A stretch of 64,000 nt of DNA from Afipia sp. GAS231. Its GTDB lineage: Bacteria; Pseudomonadota; Alphaproteobacteria; Rhizobiales; Xanthobacteraceae. Below are positions 1 to 9,480 of this stretch, in pieces. The translations under genes were made by a program, and so were the position numbers. The stretch is taken from assembly GCF_900103365.1 (NCBI RefSeq), contig NZ_LT629703.1:3596001-3660000 (forward strand). The letters are read 5' to 3'. How positions within the stretch are numbered: position 1 is the stretch's first letter; each line of letters starts with the position of its first letter. Under the pieces are notes generated by a model, which saw only the letters and a program-made list of their open reading frames with translations, ran no database searches and had not been told where the DNA came from.

Positions 1-138
1 ACCTACAGCGTGTTTATCAACGGGCTGTCGAAGTCGGGCATCCTGGTCGACCGCAAGGTGCTGTCGGATCTCGCTATTGCCGAACCGGCGGCGTTCCAGG
101 CGATCGCCGAGAAGGCCAAGGCCGCGCTCGCGGCCTGA
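1..138 (+). CDS. rplT: 50S ribosomal protein L20, C-terminal part
   Basis: The window opens inside a reading frame that encodes the last 45 residues of ribosomal protein L20, a 23S rRNA-binding protein needed for early assembly of the large subunit. The visible part includes the conserved stretch [16 protein letters not shown] followed by the short Ala/Lys-rich tail. The start lies before the window. Placement just upstream of pheS-pheT matches the common infC-rpmI-rplT-pheS-pheT order, so the identification is firm even though only the end is seen. Confidence 0.93.
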   Translation, partial: TYSVFINGLSKSGILVDRKVLSDLAIAEPAAFQAIAEKAKAALAA

Positions 139-179
139 GGGCGGCGCTCCCTTTGGGGCACAAGCGAAACTTTTGGAGT

Positions 180-269
180 CGTCATGGCCGGGCTTGTCCC
201 GGCCATCCACGTCTTCTCACTCGCAAACGCCGTAAGACGTGGATGCCCGGGACAAGCCCGGGCATGACG
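180..269. repeat. Dispersed palindromic repeat, family A copy 1
   Basis: Both ends read CGTCATG / CATGACG, with inner arms of the type GCCGGGCTTGTCCCGGCC and GGATGCCCGGGACAAGCC, so the element folds as a long imperfect hairpin. Close relatives occur at 11913-12003 and 28860-28947, also between genes. It fills the rplT-pheS gap. No phenylalanine leader peptide or T-box was recognised in this gap. Confidence 0.85.
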
Positions 270-312
270 GACTAGGAGCGCCGGCTTAGCATCCTAGTCA
301 AAAGGGATTGCC

Positions 313-1395
313 ATGACCGACCTTGCAACACTCGAACAGACCATTCTCAGCCAGATCGTCGCAGCCTCCGACGAGGCCGCGCTCGAAGCGGTGCGCGTTG
401 CGGCGCTAGGCAAGAAAGGCTCGATCTCCGCGCTGCTCTCAACGCTCGGCAAGATGTCGCCGGACGAACGCAAGACGCAGGGTGCCGCGATCAACCTCGC
501 CAAGGACAAAGTGACGGAAGCGCTGACCGCGCGCCGCGACATCCTGAAATCGGCGGCGCTCGATGCGCGGCTTGCTTCCGAGACCATCGACGTCACGCTG
601 CCGCTGCGCGAAGCCCCGGCCGAAGCCGGACGCATCCATCCGCTGAGCCAGGTATTCGAAGAGGTCAACACGATCTTCGCCGACATGGGTTTTGCCATCG
701 CCGAAGGCCCGGATATCGAGACCGACGATTACAATTTCACCAAACTGAATTTCCCCGAAGGCCATCCGGCGCGGGAAATGCACGACACCTTCTTCTTCAA
801 TCCGAAGGAAGACGGTTCGCGGATGCTGTTGCGCACCCACACCTCGCCGGTGCAGGTGCGCACGATGCTGAGCCAGAAGCCGCCGATCCGCGTGATCTGC
901 CCGGGCCGCACCTATCGCATCGATTCCGACGCGACGCATACGCCGCAGTTTCACCAGGTCGAGGGCCTCGTCATCGACAAGGGTTCGCATCTCGGCCATC
1001 TCAAATGGATCCTGCACGAGTTCTGCAAGGCGTTCTTCGAGGTCGACCACATCAACATGCGGTTCCGGCCGTCGTTCTTCCCGTTCACCGAGCCATCGCT
1101 CGAGGTCGACATCCAGTGCCGCCGCGACAAGGGCGAAATTCGCTTCGGCGAAGGCGAGGACTGGCTGGAGATTCTCGGCTGCGGCATGGTGCACCCGAAC
1201 GTGCTGCGCGCCTGCGGCATCGATCCCGATGTCTATCAGGGCTTTGCCTGGGGCATGGGCATCGATCGCATCGCGATGCTCAAGTATGGCATGTCGGATC
1301 TGCGGCAGTTGTTCGAAAATGACGTGCGCTGGCTCGCGCATTACGGCTTCAAGCCGCTCGACGTCCCGACCTTGGCCGGAGGCCTGAGCACGTGA
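313..1395 (+). CDS. pheS: Phenylalanine--tRNA ligase alpha subunit
   Basis: Catalytic subunit (360 aa) of the alpha2-beta2 class II phenylalanyl-tRNA synthetase, which charges tRNA-Phe in the cytoplasm. The N-terminal coiled-coil arm (about residues 1-95) precedes the class II catalytic core. Motif 2 is visible as [18 protein letters not shown] and motif 3 as [17 protein letters not shown] near the C-terminus. Length is normal for the family. The start at 313 follows a GGGATT stretch and matches the usual N-terminus. It is followed by an overlapping ASCH gene and then pheT, so the two subunits are in one transcription unit split by one gene. Confidence 0.98.
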   Translation: MTDLATLEQTILSQIVAASDEAALEAVRVAALGKKGSISALLSTLGKMSPDERKTQGAAINLAKDKVTEALTARRDILKSAALDARLASETIDVTLPLREAPAEAGRIHPLSQVFEEVNTIFADMGFAIAEGPDIETDDYNFTKLNFPEGHPAREMHDTFFFNPKEDGSRMLLRTHTSPVQVRTMLSQKPPIRVICPGRTYRIDSDATHTPQFHQVEGLVIDKGSHLGHLKWILHEFCKAFFEVDHINMRFRPSFFPFTEPSLEVDIQCRRDKGEIRFGEGEDWLEILGCGMVHPNVLRACGIDPDVYQGFAWGMGIDRIAMLKYGMSDLRQLFENDVRWLAHYGFKPLDVPTLAGGLST

Positions 1396-1796
1396 GTGCC
1401 GTCCCTGCGAAATATCAGGGTCTGCGGTCGTTCGCGTTCGGCGACGGGCCGGCGTTGGCCGACGAACTGCTCGACCTTGTCGTTCGCGAAGTGAAGACGG
1501 CGACCTGTTCCACCGAGGACGAGCCCAACACGTCGACCCCGGGCGAATGCTGGATCGTGCTCGACGGACGCGGCGTGCCGGCCTGCGTGATCGAAACCCT
1601 CGAAGTGACCTACCGCCGCTACAACGAAGTCGACGCCGCCTTTGCCTATGAAGAAGGCGAAGGCGACCGCAGCCTCCGCTACTGGCGCGAAGCGCATCGC
1701 AACTATTTCGGACGGCTGGGCCGCTTCAGCGAAGACATGATGCTGATGTGCGAACGTTTCCGTCTGGTCGAGGTTTTTGCGGAGCAGGCGTCATGA
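1392..1796 (+). CDS. ASCH domain-containing protein
   Basis: A 134-aa protein recognised as an ASCH domain, a PUA-like beta-barrel fold seen in RNA-binding proteins and in YqfB-type N4-acetylcytidine amidohydrolases. Characteristic features are the KTAT segment, [17 protein letters not shown] and the [15 protein letters not shown] helix ahead of the last strand. It starts with GTG at 1392 so that GTGA overlaps the pheS stop codon, which suggests translational coupling. Its position between pheS and pheT hints at a role connected with RNA or tRNA, but that is inference from context; the substrate is unknown. Confidence 0.85.
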   Translation: MSAVPAKYQGLRSFAFGDGPALADELLDLVVREVKTATCSTEDEPNTSTPGECWIVLDGRGVPACVIETLEVTYRRYNEVDAAFAYEEGEGDRSLRYWREAHRNYFGRLGRFSEDMMLMCERFRLVEVFAEQAS

Positions 1797-1830
1797 GCGG
1801 CGCGGCGCATCTCAGCACTGTTTACGCGGA

Positions 1831-1880
1831 GAGAGCCCCCTCCCTAGCCCTCCCCTGCAAGGGCGGAGGGAATGGTGAGG
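1831..1880. repeat. Short repeat, CCCTCCC-hairpin type (family D-like)
   Basis: Contains the CCCTCCCTAGCCCTCCCCTGCAA core followed by GGGCGGAGGG. This resembles the CCCTCCCCCGCAAGCGGGAGAGGG unit found at 6378-6416 and inside hemW at 42929-42967. It sits in the 130-bp gap before pheT. Confidence 0.6.
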
Positions 1881-1926
1881 ACGGCGCAAGTATCAAAGAG
1901 AACAACAGCAATATCCGAGGCCAGTC

Positions 1927-4335
1927 ATGAAATTCACGCTCTCCTGGCTGAAGGAACATCTCGAGACCGACGAGCCGCTGGAAAAGCTGGCCGAAAAGCT
2001 CACCATGATCGGGCTCGAGGTCGAGCATATCGAGGACAAGGCCAAGGCGCTTTCGCCGTTTTCGATCGCGCGCGTCATCTCGGCCGAGCAGCATCCGAAT
2101 GCGGATCGCTTGCGCGTCTGCATGGTCGATACCGGCGACGGCGGCGCGCCGGTGCAGGTGGTGTGCGGCGCGCCGAATGCGCGCGCCGGTCTCGTCAGCG
2201 TGTTCTCGCCGCCCGGCACCTTCATTCCGGGCAAGAACATCACGCTTGGCGTCGGCACGATCCGAGGCGTCGAAAGCCGCGGCATGCTGTGCTCGGCGGC
2301 CGAGTTGCAGATTTCCGAAGACCATGACGGCATCATGGAGCTGCCGGCCGATGCACCGATCGGAGCTGGTTACGCGCAATGGGCCGGCCTCGGCGATCCC
2401 ATGCTCGAAATCAACCTGACGCCCAACCGTCAGGACTGCACCGGCGTGCACGGCATCGCGCGCGATCTTTCCGCCGCCGACATGGGCAAGTTCAAAGACC
2501 ACGGCATCAAACCGATCAAGGGTGAATTCCCCTGCCCGGTGCAGGTCAAGGTCGAGGACGCCACGCTGTGTCCGGGCTTTGCGCTGCGGCTGGTCCGCGG
2601 CGTCAAGAACGGACCTTCGCCGGAGTGGCTGCAGAAGCGCCTGACCTCGATCGGGCTGCGCCCGATCAACGCGCTGGTCGATATCACCAACTTCATGACC
2701 TACGACCGCGCCCGGCCGCTGCATGTGTTCGACGCCAAAAAGGTGACGGGCAATCTCACCGTGCGACGCGCCAAAGACGGCGAGACGCTGCTGGCGCTCG
2801 ACGGCCGCACCTACACGCTCGACAGCGGCGTCTGCGTCATCGCCGACGACCACGGCGTCGAATCGCTCGCCGGCATCATGGGCGGCGAGGCTTCCGGCTG
2901 CGACGAGAACACCACGGACGTGCTGATCGAATCCGCGCTGTGGAACGAGATCAACATCGCCCAAAGCGGCCGCAAGCTCGGCATCAATTCGGACGCACGT
3001 TATCGCTTCGAGCGCGGCATCGATCCGGCCTTCATGGTGCCGGGGCTGGAGATGGCCACCAAACTGGTGATGGAGATGTGCGGCGGCACGCCGTCCGAGA
3101 ACGTCGTCGTCGGCAAGGCGTTTGGCGAGGATCGGGTGATCGAGTTTCCGCTGACCGAGGTCAAGCGGCTCGCCGGCATCGAGGTGCCATTCCCGGAAGT
3201 GAAACTGATCCTGGGCCGTCTCGGCTTCATGGTCGCCGGCTCTGGTCCGGTGGTGAAAATCGCGGTGCCGTCGTGGCGCACCGACATCAGCGGCAAGGCC
3301 GATATCGTCGAGGAAATCGTGCGCATCGTCGGCGTCGACAAGGTGCCGATGACCCCGTTCGAGCGTGGCGACGCGCCGCGCAAGCCGGTGCTGACCCAGA
3401 TCCAGCTCCGCACCCGCCGCGCCAAGCGCGCACTCGCCGCGCGCGGCATGGTCGAGGCCGTGACGTGGTCGTTCATTTCAAAACCCGCGGCCGAATTGTT
3501 CGGCGGCGGACAGGCCGAACTCGCGGTGGCCAATCCGATCGCATCCGATTTGTCCGACATGCGGCCGAGCCTGCTGCCAGGCCTGGTTGCGGCCGCGCAG
3601 GCCAACGTCAATCGCGGCTTCGCCGATGTGGCGCTGTTCGAAGTCGGACAGGTATTCAAGGGTGACAAGCCCGAGGACCAGATGGTCGCGGCCTCAGGCG
3701 TGCGGCATGGTTTTGCGTCCTCGAAAGGCATGGGACGGCATTGGTCCGGCGCGGTCATGGCCGACGCACTCGATGCCAAGGCCGACGCGTTCGCGGTGCT
3801 CGCAGCGGCCGGCGCGCCGATGCAGGCGCTGCAGATCGTGTCGGGTGGGCCTTCATGGCTGCATCCCGGTCGTTCCGGCACCATCCAGATCGGCCCGCAA
3901 AACGTGCTCGGCTATTTCGGCGAATTGCACCCGCGCGCATTAGAGGCGCTTCGCGCAGATGGCCCGCTGATCGCCTTCGAGGTGACGCTAAATCGTATTC
4001 CCGACGCCAAGCAGCGGCCGACCCGCGCCAAGCCGGTGCTCGACCTCTCCGCCTTCCAGCCGGTGTCGCGCGACTTCGCGTTCATCGTCGATCGCAGCGT
4101 CAAGGCCGGCGATATCGTGCGCGCGGCGCAGGGCGTCGACAAGAAGCTGATCACGGATGTGACCGTGTTCGACGTCTACGAAGGCAAGGGCATCGACGAC
4201 GGTAAAAAGTCGATCGCAATCGCCGTCACGATCCAGCCGCGCGAGAAGACGCTGACCGATCAGGAAATCGATGCAGTGGCGGCGAAGGTCGTGGCCGAAG
4301 TGACGAAGAAGACCGGCGGCCTGCTTCGGGCATGA
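1927..4335 (+). CDS. pheT: Phenylalanine--tRNA ligase beta subunit
   Basis: The 802-aa beta subunit of phenylalanyl-tRNA synthetase, which recognises tRNA-Phe and hydrolyses mischarged Tyr-tRNA. In order it has an N-terminal B1 domain ([12 protein letters not shown]), an EMAP/OB-type tRNA-binding domain (about residues 40-150, [10 protein letters not shown] and NLTPNRQDC), the B3/B4 editing region (about 210-390), the B5 domain, the inactive class II core and a C-terminal ferredoxin-like anticodon-binding domain (SRDFAFIVD...[10 protein letters not shown]...). The length is typical. A repeat-bearing gap separates it from the ASCH gene. Confidence 0.98.
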   Translation: MKFTLSWLKEHLETDEPLEKLAEKLTMIGLEVEHIEDKAKALSPFSIARVISAEQHPNADRLRVCMVDTGDGGAPVQVVCGAPNARAGLVSVFSPPGTFIPGKNITLGVGTIRGVESRGMLCSAAELQISEDHDGIMELPADAPIGAGYAQWAGLGDPMLEINLTPNRQDCTGVHGIARDLSAADMGKFKDHGIKPIKGEFPCPVQVKVEDATLCPGFALRLVRGVKNGPSPEWLQKRLTSIGLRPINALVDITNFMTYDRARPLHVFDAKKVTGNLTVRRAKDGETLLALDGRTYTLDSGVCVIADDHGVESLAGIMGGEASGCDENTTDVLIESALWNEINIAQSGRKLGINSDARYRFERGIDPAFMVPGLEMATKLVMEMCGGTPSENVVVGKAFGEDRVIEFPLTEVKRLAGIEVPFPEVKLILGRLGFMVAGSGPVVKIAVPSWRTDISGKADIVEEIVRIVGVDKVPMTPFERGDAPRKPVLTQIQLRTRRAKRALAARGMVEAVTWSFISKPAAELFGGGQAELAVANPIASDLSDMRPSLLPGLVAAAQANVNRGFADVALFEVGQVFKGDKPEDQMVAASGVRHGFASSKGMGRHWSGAVMADALDAKADAFAVLAAAGAPMQALQIVSGGPSWLHPGRSGTIQIGPQNVLGYFGELHPRALEALRADGPLIAFEVTLNRIPDAKQRPTRAKPVLDLSAFQPVSRDFAFIVDRSVKAGDIVRAAQGVDKKLITDVTVFDVYEGKGIDDGKKSIAIAVTIQPREKTLTDQEIDAVAAKVVAEVTKKTGGLLRA

Positions 4336-4392
4336 TCATGCCGAGCATGATGCCGAAAAGTGTAAGCGGTTTTCGGATAACATCATGCTCAA
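4333..4392. repeat. Dispersed palindromic repeat, family F
   Basis: The segment contains GATCATGCCGAGCATGATG, then GAAAAGTGTAAGCGGTTTTC and CATCATGCTC, which form nested inverted repeats. It overlaps the last codon of pheT and ends just before the next gene. Elements of this sort are common between genes in Bradyrhizobium-like genomes. Confidence 0.6.
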
Positions 4393-4402
4393 GATATAAA
4401 GC

Positions 4403-5179
4403 ATGAATCTGACCAGCCTGATCCCCACCGACGTCAGCCTCAACGTGGCGATCGCGATCTGCGCGATCGCGCTCATCTCGGGCATCGCGCGCGGATTTTC
4501 CGGCTTCGGCTCAGCGCTGATTTTCATGCCGCTGGCAAGCTCGATCGCCGCTCCGCGGCTGGTCGCGGCGCTGCTCTTGATCATCGATTTCATCGGCTCA
4601 GCGCCGCTGATCCCGAATGCCTGGAAGCAGGCCGACCGCAAGGCGACCGCGATCATGGCGCTTGGCGCACTGGTCGGCGTCCCCATTGGAACCTGGTTGC
4701 TCAGCCGGCTCGAGCCGGTCACCACGCGCTGGATCATTTCAGCCTTCGTTCTTGCCTTGCTGCTGTTGTTGCTGTCCAGCTGGCGCTACCGCGGCAAGGA
4801 TCACGCGGCGATTTCGATCGGTATCGGCGGGCTCTCCGGCTTTTGCAGCGGCCTTGCCCAAACCGGCGGCCCGCCGATCGTCGGCTACTGGCTCGGCCGC
4901 CCGATCGCTTCCGTGATTCAGCGCGCCAATATCGTGCTGTTCTTCGCGGCGTCGGATTTCTTCTCGCTCATCAGCTACGCGCTGAGCGGACTGATCACGA
5001 TGGACTCGATCCGCTTCTCGATGGTCGTCGGCCCGGTCTACGCCATCGGAGTCGGGCTCGGCGCTTTGCTGTTCGGCCGCGCCAGCGAAAAACTATTTCG
5101 CGCGATCTGTTACGCCCTGATCGCCGCCGCCGTCCTCATCGGACTGCCCGCGCTGGACGGTATACTGCGCGGACGCTAG
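4403..5179 (+). CDS. TauE/SafE family membrane permease
   Basis: A 258-aa integral membrane protein with about eight hydrophobic segments. Two halves each begin with a glycine-rich motif: SGIARGFSGFGSALIFMPL near residue 30, and GGLSGFCSGLAQTGGPPIV near residue 140. This duplicated pattern is typical of the TauE/SafE (DUF81) family, which is associated with export of sulfite and other sulfur- or organo-anions. The substrate cannot be told from sequence. The start at 4403 lies just after a palindromic repeat with no strong ribosome site. It is followed 37 bp later by a metallo-hydrolase, with no obvious functional link. Confidence 0.85.
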   Translation: MNLTSLIPTDVSLNVAIAICAIALISGIARGFSGFGSALIFMPLASSIAAPRLVAALLLIIDFIGSAPLIPNAWKQADRKATAIMALGALVGVPIGTWLLSRLEPVTTRWIISAFVLALLLLLLSSWRYRGKDHAAISIGIGGLSGFCSGLAQTGGPPIVGYWLGRPIASVIQRANIVLFFAASDFFSLISYALSGLITMDSIRFSMVVGPVYAIGVGLGALLFGRASEKLFRAICYALIAAAVLIGLPALDGILRGR

Positions 5180-5216
5180 GCTGACTTCAACGAAAAAGGA
5201 AACCAGGGAGAGTCTT

Positions 5217-6161
5217 GTGATCGACCGCCGCACCGCGCTGAAACTGACGCTGGGCAGTGTCGCTGCGCTGACCGCACCTGCCGTCTTTGCACAGACGCAA
5301 GCGAAGCCGCGTACCAAAATGGTGTTCCTGGGCACCAAGGGCGGCCCGCGCGTCGGCGTCGGGCCTTCCAACCCAGCCAATCTGGTAGTGGTGAACGAAA
5401 CGCCATTCGTGATCGACTGCGGCATGGGGGTTAGCCACCAACTCGCCAGCGCCGGCGTGCCGCTGGAATCGGTGAAGTATATTTTCATTAGCCATCACCA
5501 TTCCGATCATAACCTCGAATACGGCAATCTGGTTTACAACGCTTGGGCCACCGGCCTCTCGACGCCGATACATTCGTTCGGCCCCAAAGGTCTCGAGGCC
5601 ATGACCAAGACCTATTGGGAGCTGAACAAATTCGACATCGAGACCCGGATCGAGGACGAAGGCCGGCCCGACCTGCGCAAGCTTCTGATCGCGAAAGACA
5701 TCACCGAGGATGGTGTGGTACTGCAGACGCCCGACGTAAAGGTGACGGCGTTCCGGACCCCGCATCCACCGATCATGGACAACTTTGCCTACAAGTTCGA
5801 GACGCCAGACGGCGTTATCGTGTTCTCCAGCGACACCTCCTACAATCCGAAGCTTGCGGAATTCGCCAAAGGCGCCGACGTGCTGGTGCACGAAGCGATC
5901 TATCTCCCCTGGGTCGATCGTCTGGTGACCAGGGTCAAGAACGGCGCCACGCTGAAGAAGCACCTGCTGGAGAGCCACACCGCGCCCGAGGATGTCGGCC
6001 GCATCGCCGACGCAGCAGGGGTCAAGGTGCTGGTGATGAGCCATCTGGTCCCCGGCGAACTCGACGTCACGGACGAGGACTGGCGCAACGAGGCCAAGAA
6101 GGCCTTCAAAGGCCGCATCATTGTCGCGCGGGATCTGATGGAGCTGAAACTGCCGTTGTGA
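5217..6161 (+). CDS. MBL-fold metallohydrolase, exported
   Basis: A 314-aa metallo-beta-lactamase-fold hydrolase with an N-terminal export signal that has a twin-arginine-like start (DRRTALKL, then a hydrophobic stretch ending AVFAQ). The zinc site motif is ISHHHSDHN around residue 92. Further ligands are likely in FSSDTSY (about 205) and MSHLVPG near the end. The overall pattern resembles tRNase Z/arylsulfatase-like members that act in the periplasm. It starts with GTG at 5217 behind a GGGAGAG ribosome site. The substrate is unknown. Confidence 0.83.
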   Translation: MIDRRTALKLTLGSVAALTAPAVFAQTQAKPRTKMVFLGTKGGPRVGVGPSNPANLVVVNETPFVIDCGMGVSHQLASAGVPLESVKYIFISHHHSDHNLEYGNLVYNAWATGLSTPIHSFGPKGLEAMTKTYWELNKFDIETRIEDEGRPDLRKLLIAKDITEDGVVLQTPDVKVTAFRTPHPPIMDNFAYKFETPDGVIVFSSDTSYNPKLAEFAKGADVLVHEAIYLPWVDRLVTRVKNGATLKKHLLESHTAPEDVGRIADAAGVKVLVMSHLVPGELDVTDEDWRNEAKKAFKGRIIVARDLMELKLPL

Positions 6162-6317
6162 GCTTCAACGGCATCGCCGCCCTTACGAAGACAGGAACGA
6201 CGTGGGGTTACGTATTCCCGTCGCCGCACGCCGTGGATCGACACCCGGCTGGACGTCCCGGTCACCGTCGTCAGCATCCCCACCACCTCTAACGCGCCGG
6301 TGCGCTGCGGTAGCTCT

Positions 6318-6418
6318 GACTTCGCCTCTCCCGTTTGCGGGTGGAGGCTCTCTAAGCAGGCAGTCCCGATGTGGAGGCACCCCCACCCCAACCCTCCCCC
6401 GCAAGCGGGAGAGGGAGC
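6318..6418. repeat. Dispersed palindromic repeat, family D
   Basis: A CTCTCCCGTTTGCGGG arm on the left pairs with CCCGCAAGCGGGAGAG on the right, across a short unrelated middle. The right-hand unit (6378-6416) is nearly identical to the copy inside the hemW coding region (42929-42967). It fills most of the 279-bp gap between two convergent genes and may act as a bidirectional terminator-like hairpin. Confidence 0.75.
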
Positions 6419-6440
6419 GCAGCGCGGATGTCGCTACACA

Positions 6441-7862
6441 TCAATTGATCGGCGAAAACGGTGCCGCCTGCCGCGCCGGCGCGCGCCGTTGCGGCCGCTG
6501 CGCGCGCACCGGCGCTACCGGTTCGGCATCCTTCAACGCACCGATCCGGCGCAATGCGGCTTCGGCGGCACGCTCGCCGCTTTCCCAGGCGCCGTCGATC
6601 GTTCCCCACAGCGTTTCGTGGGTGGCCTCGCCGGCGAGATACATGCAGCCGATCGGCTCGGTCAGGACCTTTCGCGACGCCTGTCCGCCGGGTCCCGCCA
6701 CCGACATCGCGCCGAGCGCGAACGGCGCGGCATTCCAGCGCGTCGCGCTCGATTTCTTCACCGCCGCCGCGGCATCGCTGCCGAACAGTTTGCCGAGCCA
6801 CTCAGTCGCAAACGCAACCATCGCCGCTTCGCCCTGCGCGGAAAGGTCACGGCCGAACGATCCGGCGACATCGATCGAACACAGCGACGAACCGCCCATA
6901 TTGGCAAACATCAGCGCGGTTCTGGTCGAATTGCTTTGTTCGATGACGACGTCGTCGCGGGCGAGGCCGAGCGGATTGCCGGGCATCTGCAGCGCGATCC
7001 GGTCGTAGCTGCCGAGGCTCAACTTCGCCGCGGCATCGAGCGTGCGCTTGGGAATATCGGGATTGAATTTGATGTTGCCCGCCGCCAGCACGTTGCTCGA
7101 CACCGTGATGATGGCGGCGCGTGCGGCGATCTTGCCGGAAGGTGTTTCCACCGTGACGTCACGGCTGCCCCACGCGATGCGGCTGGCCGGGGTCGACAGC
7201 GACAGCGGCACCTGCTCGCCGAGCTTGGCGACCAGGGTGCCGAGCCCCTGACGGCAGGCGATCGCGGTGTTGCGATCCTGTGCGCGGGCTTTGTCACCGA
7301 CGGAGACGTCCTTGAGGTCCTTGCCGGAAAAGTTGGCGCCGAGCACGAACTCCGCGGTACCGGCCCAGTCGCCAAGATCCTTTGGCAGCACGGAGGCGCA
7401 GGCAACGTCGCCTTTGCGCGAGGCTTCGTCGATGGCGCGGTTGGCGCGCACGAGCGCTGCCAGAAATTCCTCGGTCTCGCCCGGGCGGGCGTAGCGGCGG
7501 CCGATGCGGATCTTCTGGCCCGACGGCGCGGTGGTGATTTCAAGACCGGCGGCGCGCGCCAGCCTGATCATCGGATTGGTGTCGGGGTTGTGCATCCAGC
7601 GCGCGCCGCGGTCGAACGGCACGTCGAAACTCGTACTATCGGTCTGGCAGCGGCCACCGATCTGGCTTGCCGCCTCGACCACGATCACCTTGCGGTTCGC
7701 CGCCATGATCCGCCGCGCCGCAGCAATGCCGGCCGCGCCCGCGCCGATCACGACAATGTCGGCTTCGCGCGGCAACGGCGCGGCCGCACCCCGCCCCGTA
7801 AAAACCGGGGTGACCGCGAGAGCCGCGGACGCCGACAGGAAATTGCGGCGGGTCATTGTCAT
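6441..7862 (-). CDS. Flavin monoamine oxidase family protein, Tat-exported
   Basis: An FAD-dependent amine oxidase of about 473 aa. The N-terminus carries a twin-arginine signal (MTRRNFLSASAALAV) followed by the dinucleotide-binding motif VVIGAGAAGIAAARRI and IGGRCQTD. The C-terminal FAD-binding motif YLAGEATHETLWGTIDGA is also present. I chose the ATG at 7862 because it starts directly before the Tat motif; a longer form starting at 7952 would bury the signal. The family oxidises primary or polyamines with release of hydrogen peroxide; the substrate is not predictable. It is convergent with the preceding gene across a hairpin repeat. Confidence 0.85.
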   Translation of the reverse strand: MTMTRRNFLSASAALAVTPVFTGRGAAAPLPREADIVVIGAGAAGIAAARRIMAANRKVIVVEAASQIGGRCQTDSTSFDVPFDRGARWMHNPDTNPMIRLARAAGLEITTAPSGQKIRIGRRYARPGETEEFLAALVRANRAIDEASRKGDVACASVLPKDLGDWAGTAEFVLGANFSGKDLKDVSVGDKARAQDRNTAIACRQGLGTLVAKLGEQVPLSLSTPASRIAWGSRDVTVETPSGKIAARAAIITVSSNVLAAGNIKFNPDIPKRTLDAAAKLSLGSYDRIALQMPGNPLGLARDDVVIEQSNSTRTALMFANMGGSSLCSIDVAGSFGRDLSAQGEAAMVAFATEWLGKLFGSDAAAAVKKSSATRWNAAPFALGAMSVAGPGGQASRKVLTEPIGCMYLAGEATHETLWGTIDGAWESGERAAEAALRRIGALKDAEPVAPVRAQRPQRRAPARQAAPFSPIN

Positions 7863-8064
7863 GTCATGGTTTCCGGAGACTTGCAGGAAATCGAGCGAAA
7901 TGAGAACAGCTAGCGAACTGTGCCGCATCTCACGGTGGGCAGCAACACTCATGGTAAATCAATCATGATTGATCCGATTCACGCATGAACTAAATTGAAA
8001 CGGCTTCGGACCATGCTAAGGGAACAAAAAAAGGCGGACGAACAAGCCGCTCTGGGAGAATTTG

Positions 8065-8982
8065 ATGGGCGTAATGCTCGATACCATCGGCCAGTTGATT
8101 GCGGGGTACCTTCAGAAGGAAGTCCCGGGCTATGAGCCATTCACGCCCAGCGATCCCGAACATCTGCGCGGGGTCATCGAATCCGGCGACGTACTGCTGG
8201 TCGAAGGCAACAACCGGATTTCCGGCATCATCAAATACCTCACGCAATCGACCTGGTCGCATGCCGCCCTCTTTGTCGGGCCCATCGACGGCGCGACCGA
8301 GCCCGACGGCGAGCCGCATGTCCTGATCGAGGCCAATATCGGCGAAGGCGTGACTTCGGCGCCGCTGTCGAAATATTATCCCTATCACACCCGCGTCTGC
8401 CGTCCGGTCGGACTGTCCTACGAAGACCGCACCACGGTATGCCGCTACGCCATCAACCGGATCGGCTTCGGCTACGACACCAAGAACATTGTCGACCTGA
8501 TGCGCTTTCTGATCCCGCTGCCGGTGCCGCAGCGCTGGCGTCGCCGCATGATCGCCTTCGGTTCCGGCGATCCGACCAAGATCATCTGCTCGGCGCTGAT
8601 CGCGCAGGCGTTCGACGCCGTGCGCTACCCGATCCTGCCCAAGATCACTCGTGCGGCCTCGAGGAAGGCCCGGCGCGAGATCCTGCATATCCGCGATTCC
8701 TCGCTCTACATGCCCCGCGACTTCGACATCTCGCCCTATTTCGAAATCGTCAAACCCACCATCGTGCACGGCTTCGACTACACCGCCCTGCATTGGGCCG
8801 ACAAGCAGAAGCCGCTCCCGGAGGTAGCCGGCGAATTCGGGGTGTTTCCATCGAGCGAGTCGCCGCCGCTTGTTCCTGAAGAAATTGACGAAGCGGCGCC
8901 GCTTCCGGCTGCGGAAGTAACTCCTGCCGCCGTTGAACGCCGCGCCCGTCTGCGCACGAAGGCACCGGGGCTGGCGGCTTAG
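8065..8982 (+). CDS. YiiX/YebB-like NlpC/P60 family cysteine hydrolase
   Basis: A 305-aa protein of the permuted papain-like (YiiX/YaeF, NlpC/P60 superfamily) type. The pattern SGDVLL.EG.....IKYLTQSTWSHAALFVG, about residues 35-75, supplies the histidine. The later segment KIICSALIAQAFDA, about residue 175, supplies the presumed catalytic cysteine, in the circularly permuted order. Members cleave peptide or lipid amide/ester bonds; substrate unknown. The start is taken as ATG 8065 rather than the TTG one codon earlier, six bases after GGGAG. The C-terminal 50 residues are low-complexity and Pro/Ala/Glu-rich. Confidence 0.8.
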   Translation: MGVMLDTIGQLIAGYLQKEVPGYEPFTPSDPEHLRGVIESGDVLLVEGNNRISGIIKYLTQSTWSHAALFVGPIDGATEPDGEPHVLIEANIGEGVTSAPLSKYYPYHTRVCRPVGLSYEDRTTVCRYAINRIGFGYDTKNIVDLMRFLIPLPVPQRWRRRMIAFGSGDPTKIICSALIAQAFDAVRYPILPKITRAASRKARREILHIRDSSLYMPRDFDISPYFEIVKPTIVHGFDYTALHWADKQKPLPEVAGEFGVFPSSESPPLVPEEIDEAAPLPAAEVTPAAVERRARLRTKAPGLAA

Positions 8983-8993
8983 CGCGCAATTCC

Positions 8994-9084
8994 TAGGGTG
9001 GTCAAAGCGAAGCGTGCCCACCACCTCATTCGAGTGCAGGATAAATGGTGGGCACGGCGCAAGAGCGCCTTTGCCCACCCTACG
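8994..9084. repeat. Dispersed inverted repeat, family C
   Basis: Begins TAGGGTGG and ends CCCACCCTACG. Inner arms AAGCGAAGCGTGCCCACCA and TGGTGGGCACGGCGCAAGAG make it a near-palindrome. It resembles family B at 26730-26823 in its outer TAGGGTGG / CCACCCTA ends. Confidence 0.75.
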
Positions 9085-9155
9085 GTTTCGTCAAAACCTC
9101 GCCGCCAATGTCAGCCGCACCAGGAGCGGCAGCGCAAGCATCCCCACACGACTGA

Positions 9156-9431
9156 TTACCTGTCGGAGCGGCCGATCACGGCCATCAGCTCCGCGATCTT
9201 CTCGCGTTGATCGGTCTTGTTGCCACTGGTGATGGCGTGTTCGACGCAATGCGAGACGTGATCGCGCAGCACTTCCTCCTCGACACGCCGCAGCGCCGCC
9301 CGCACCGCCGATATCTGGGTCACGATATCGATGCAGTAGCGGTCCTCGTCGACCATCTTCGAAAGCCCGCGAACCTGGCCCTCGATCCGGCTGAGACGTT
9401 TCTGACAGGATGCCTTGATGTCTTTTCGCAT
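9156..9431 (-). CDS. csoR: CsoR/FrmR-family metal-sensing repressor
   Basis: A 91-aa all-helical repressor of the CsoR/RcnR/FrmR family. The copper-sensing triad is visible: Cys33 in DEDRYC, and His58 with Cys62 in the DHVSHC segment (spacing C, then HxxxC). The N-terminus has the expected RLSRIEGQVRGL motif that binds DNA. I started it at the ATG at 9431; longer upstream starts add an unrelated 33 residues. It is divergent from the copper ATPase, with a palindrome between them, so it most likely represses that gene and itself until Cu(I) binds. A nickel or formaldehyde sensor is less likely given C-H-C and the neighbour. Confidence 0.88.
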   Translation of the reverse strand: MRKDIKASCQKRLSRIEGQVRGLSKMVDEDRYCIDIVTQISAVRAALRRVEEEVLRDHVSHCVEHAITSGNKTDQREKIAELMAVIGRSDR

Positions 9432-9440
9432 GCAGCCTAT

Positions 9441-9457
9441 ATACCCCCATAGGGTAT
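9441..9457. promoter_or_regulatory. Probable CsoR operator in the csoR-copA divergent promoter
   Basis: ATACCC-CCATA-GGGTAT is a perfect 6-bp inverted repeat with a G/C-rich core, and a further CCTATA/TATAGG flank on each side (9436-9460). G/C tracts flanked by A/T arms are the known style of CsoR sites. It lies between the two divergent starts, 10 bp from the csoR ATG and 23 bp from the copA ATG. Confidence 0.75.
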
Positions 9458-9480
9458 AGGTTTCAAGGCCGGAGACGTTG

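Noticed and set aside
139..312. Possible phenylalanine leader peptide or T-box before pheS
   Set aside because: The gap holds a family A repeat; no Phe-rich short frame or T-box core was found.
6300..7913. 537-aa plus-strand frame over the amine oxidase gene
   Set aside because: Antisense reading; composition is Arg-rich and the minus strand has clear FAD motifs.
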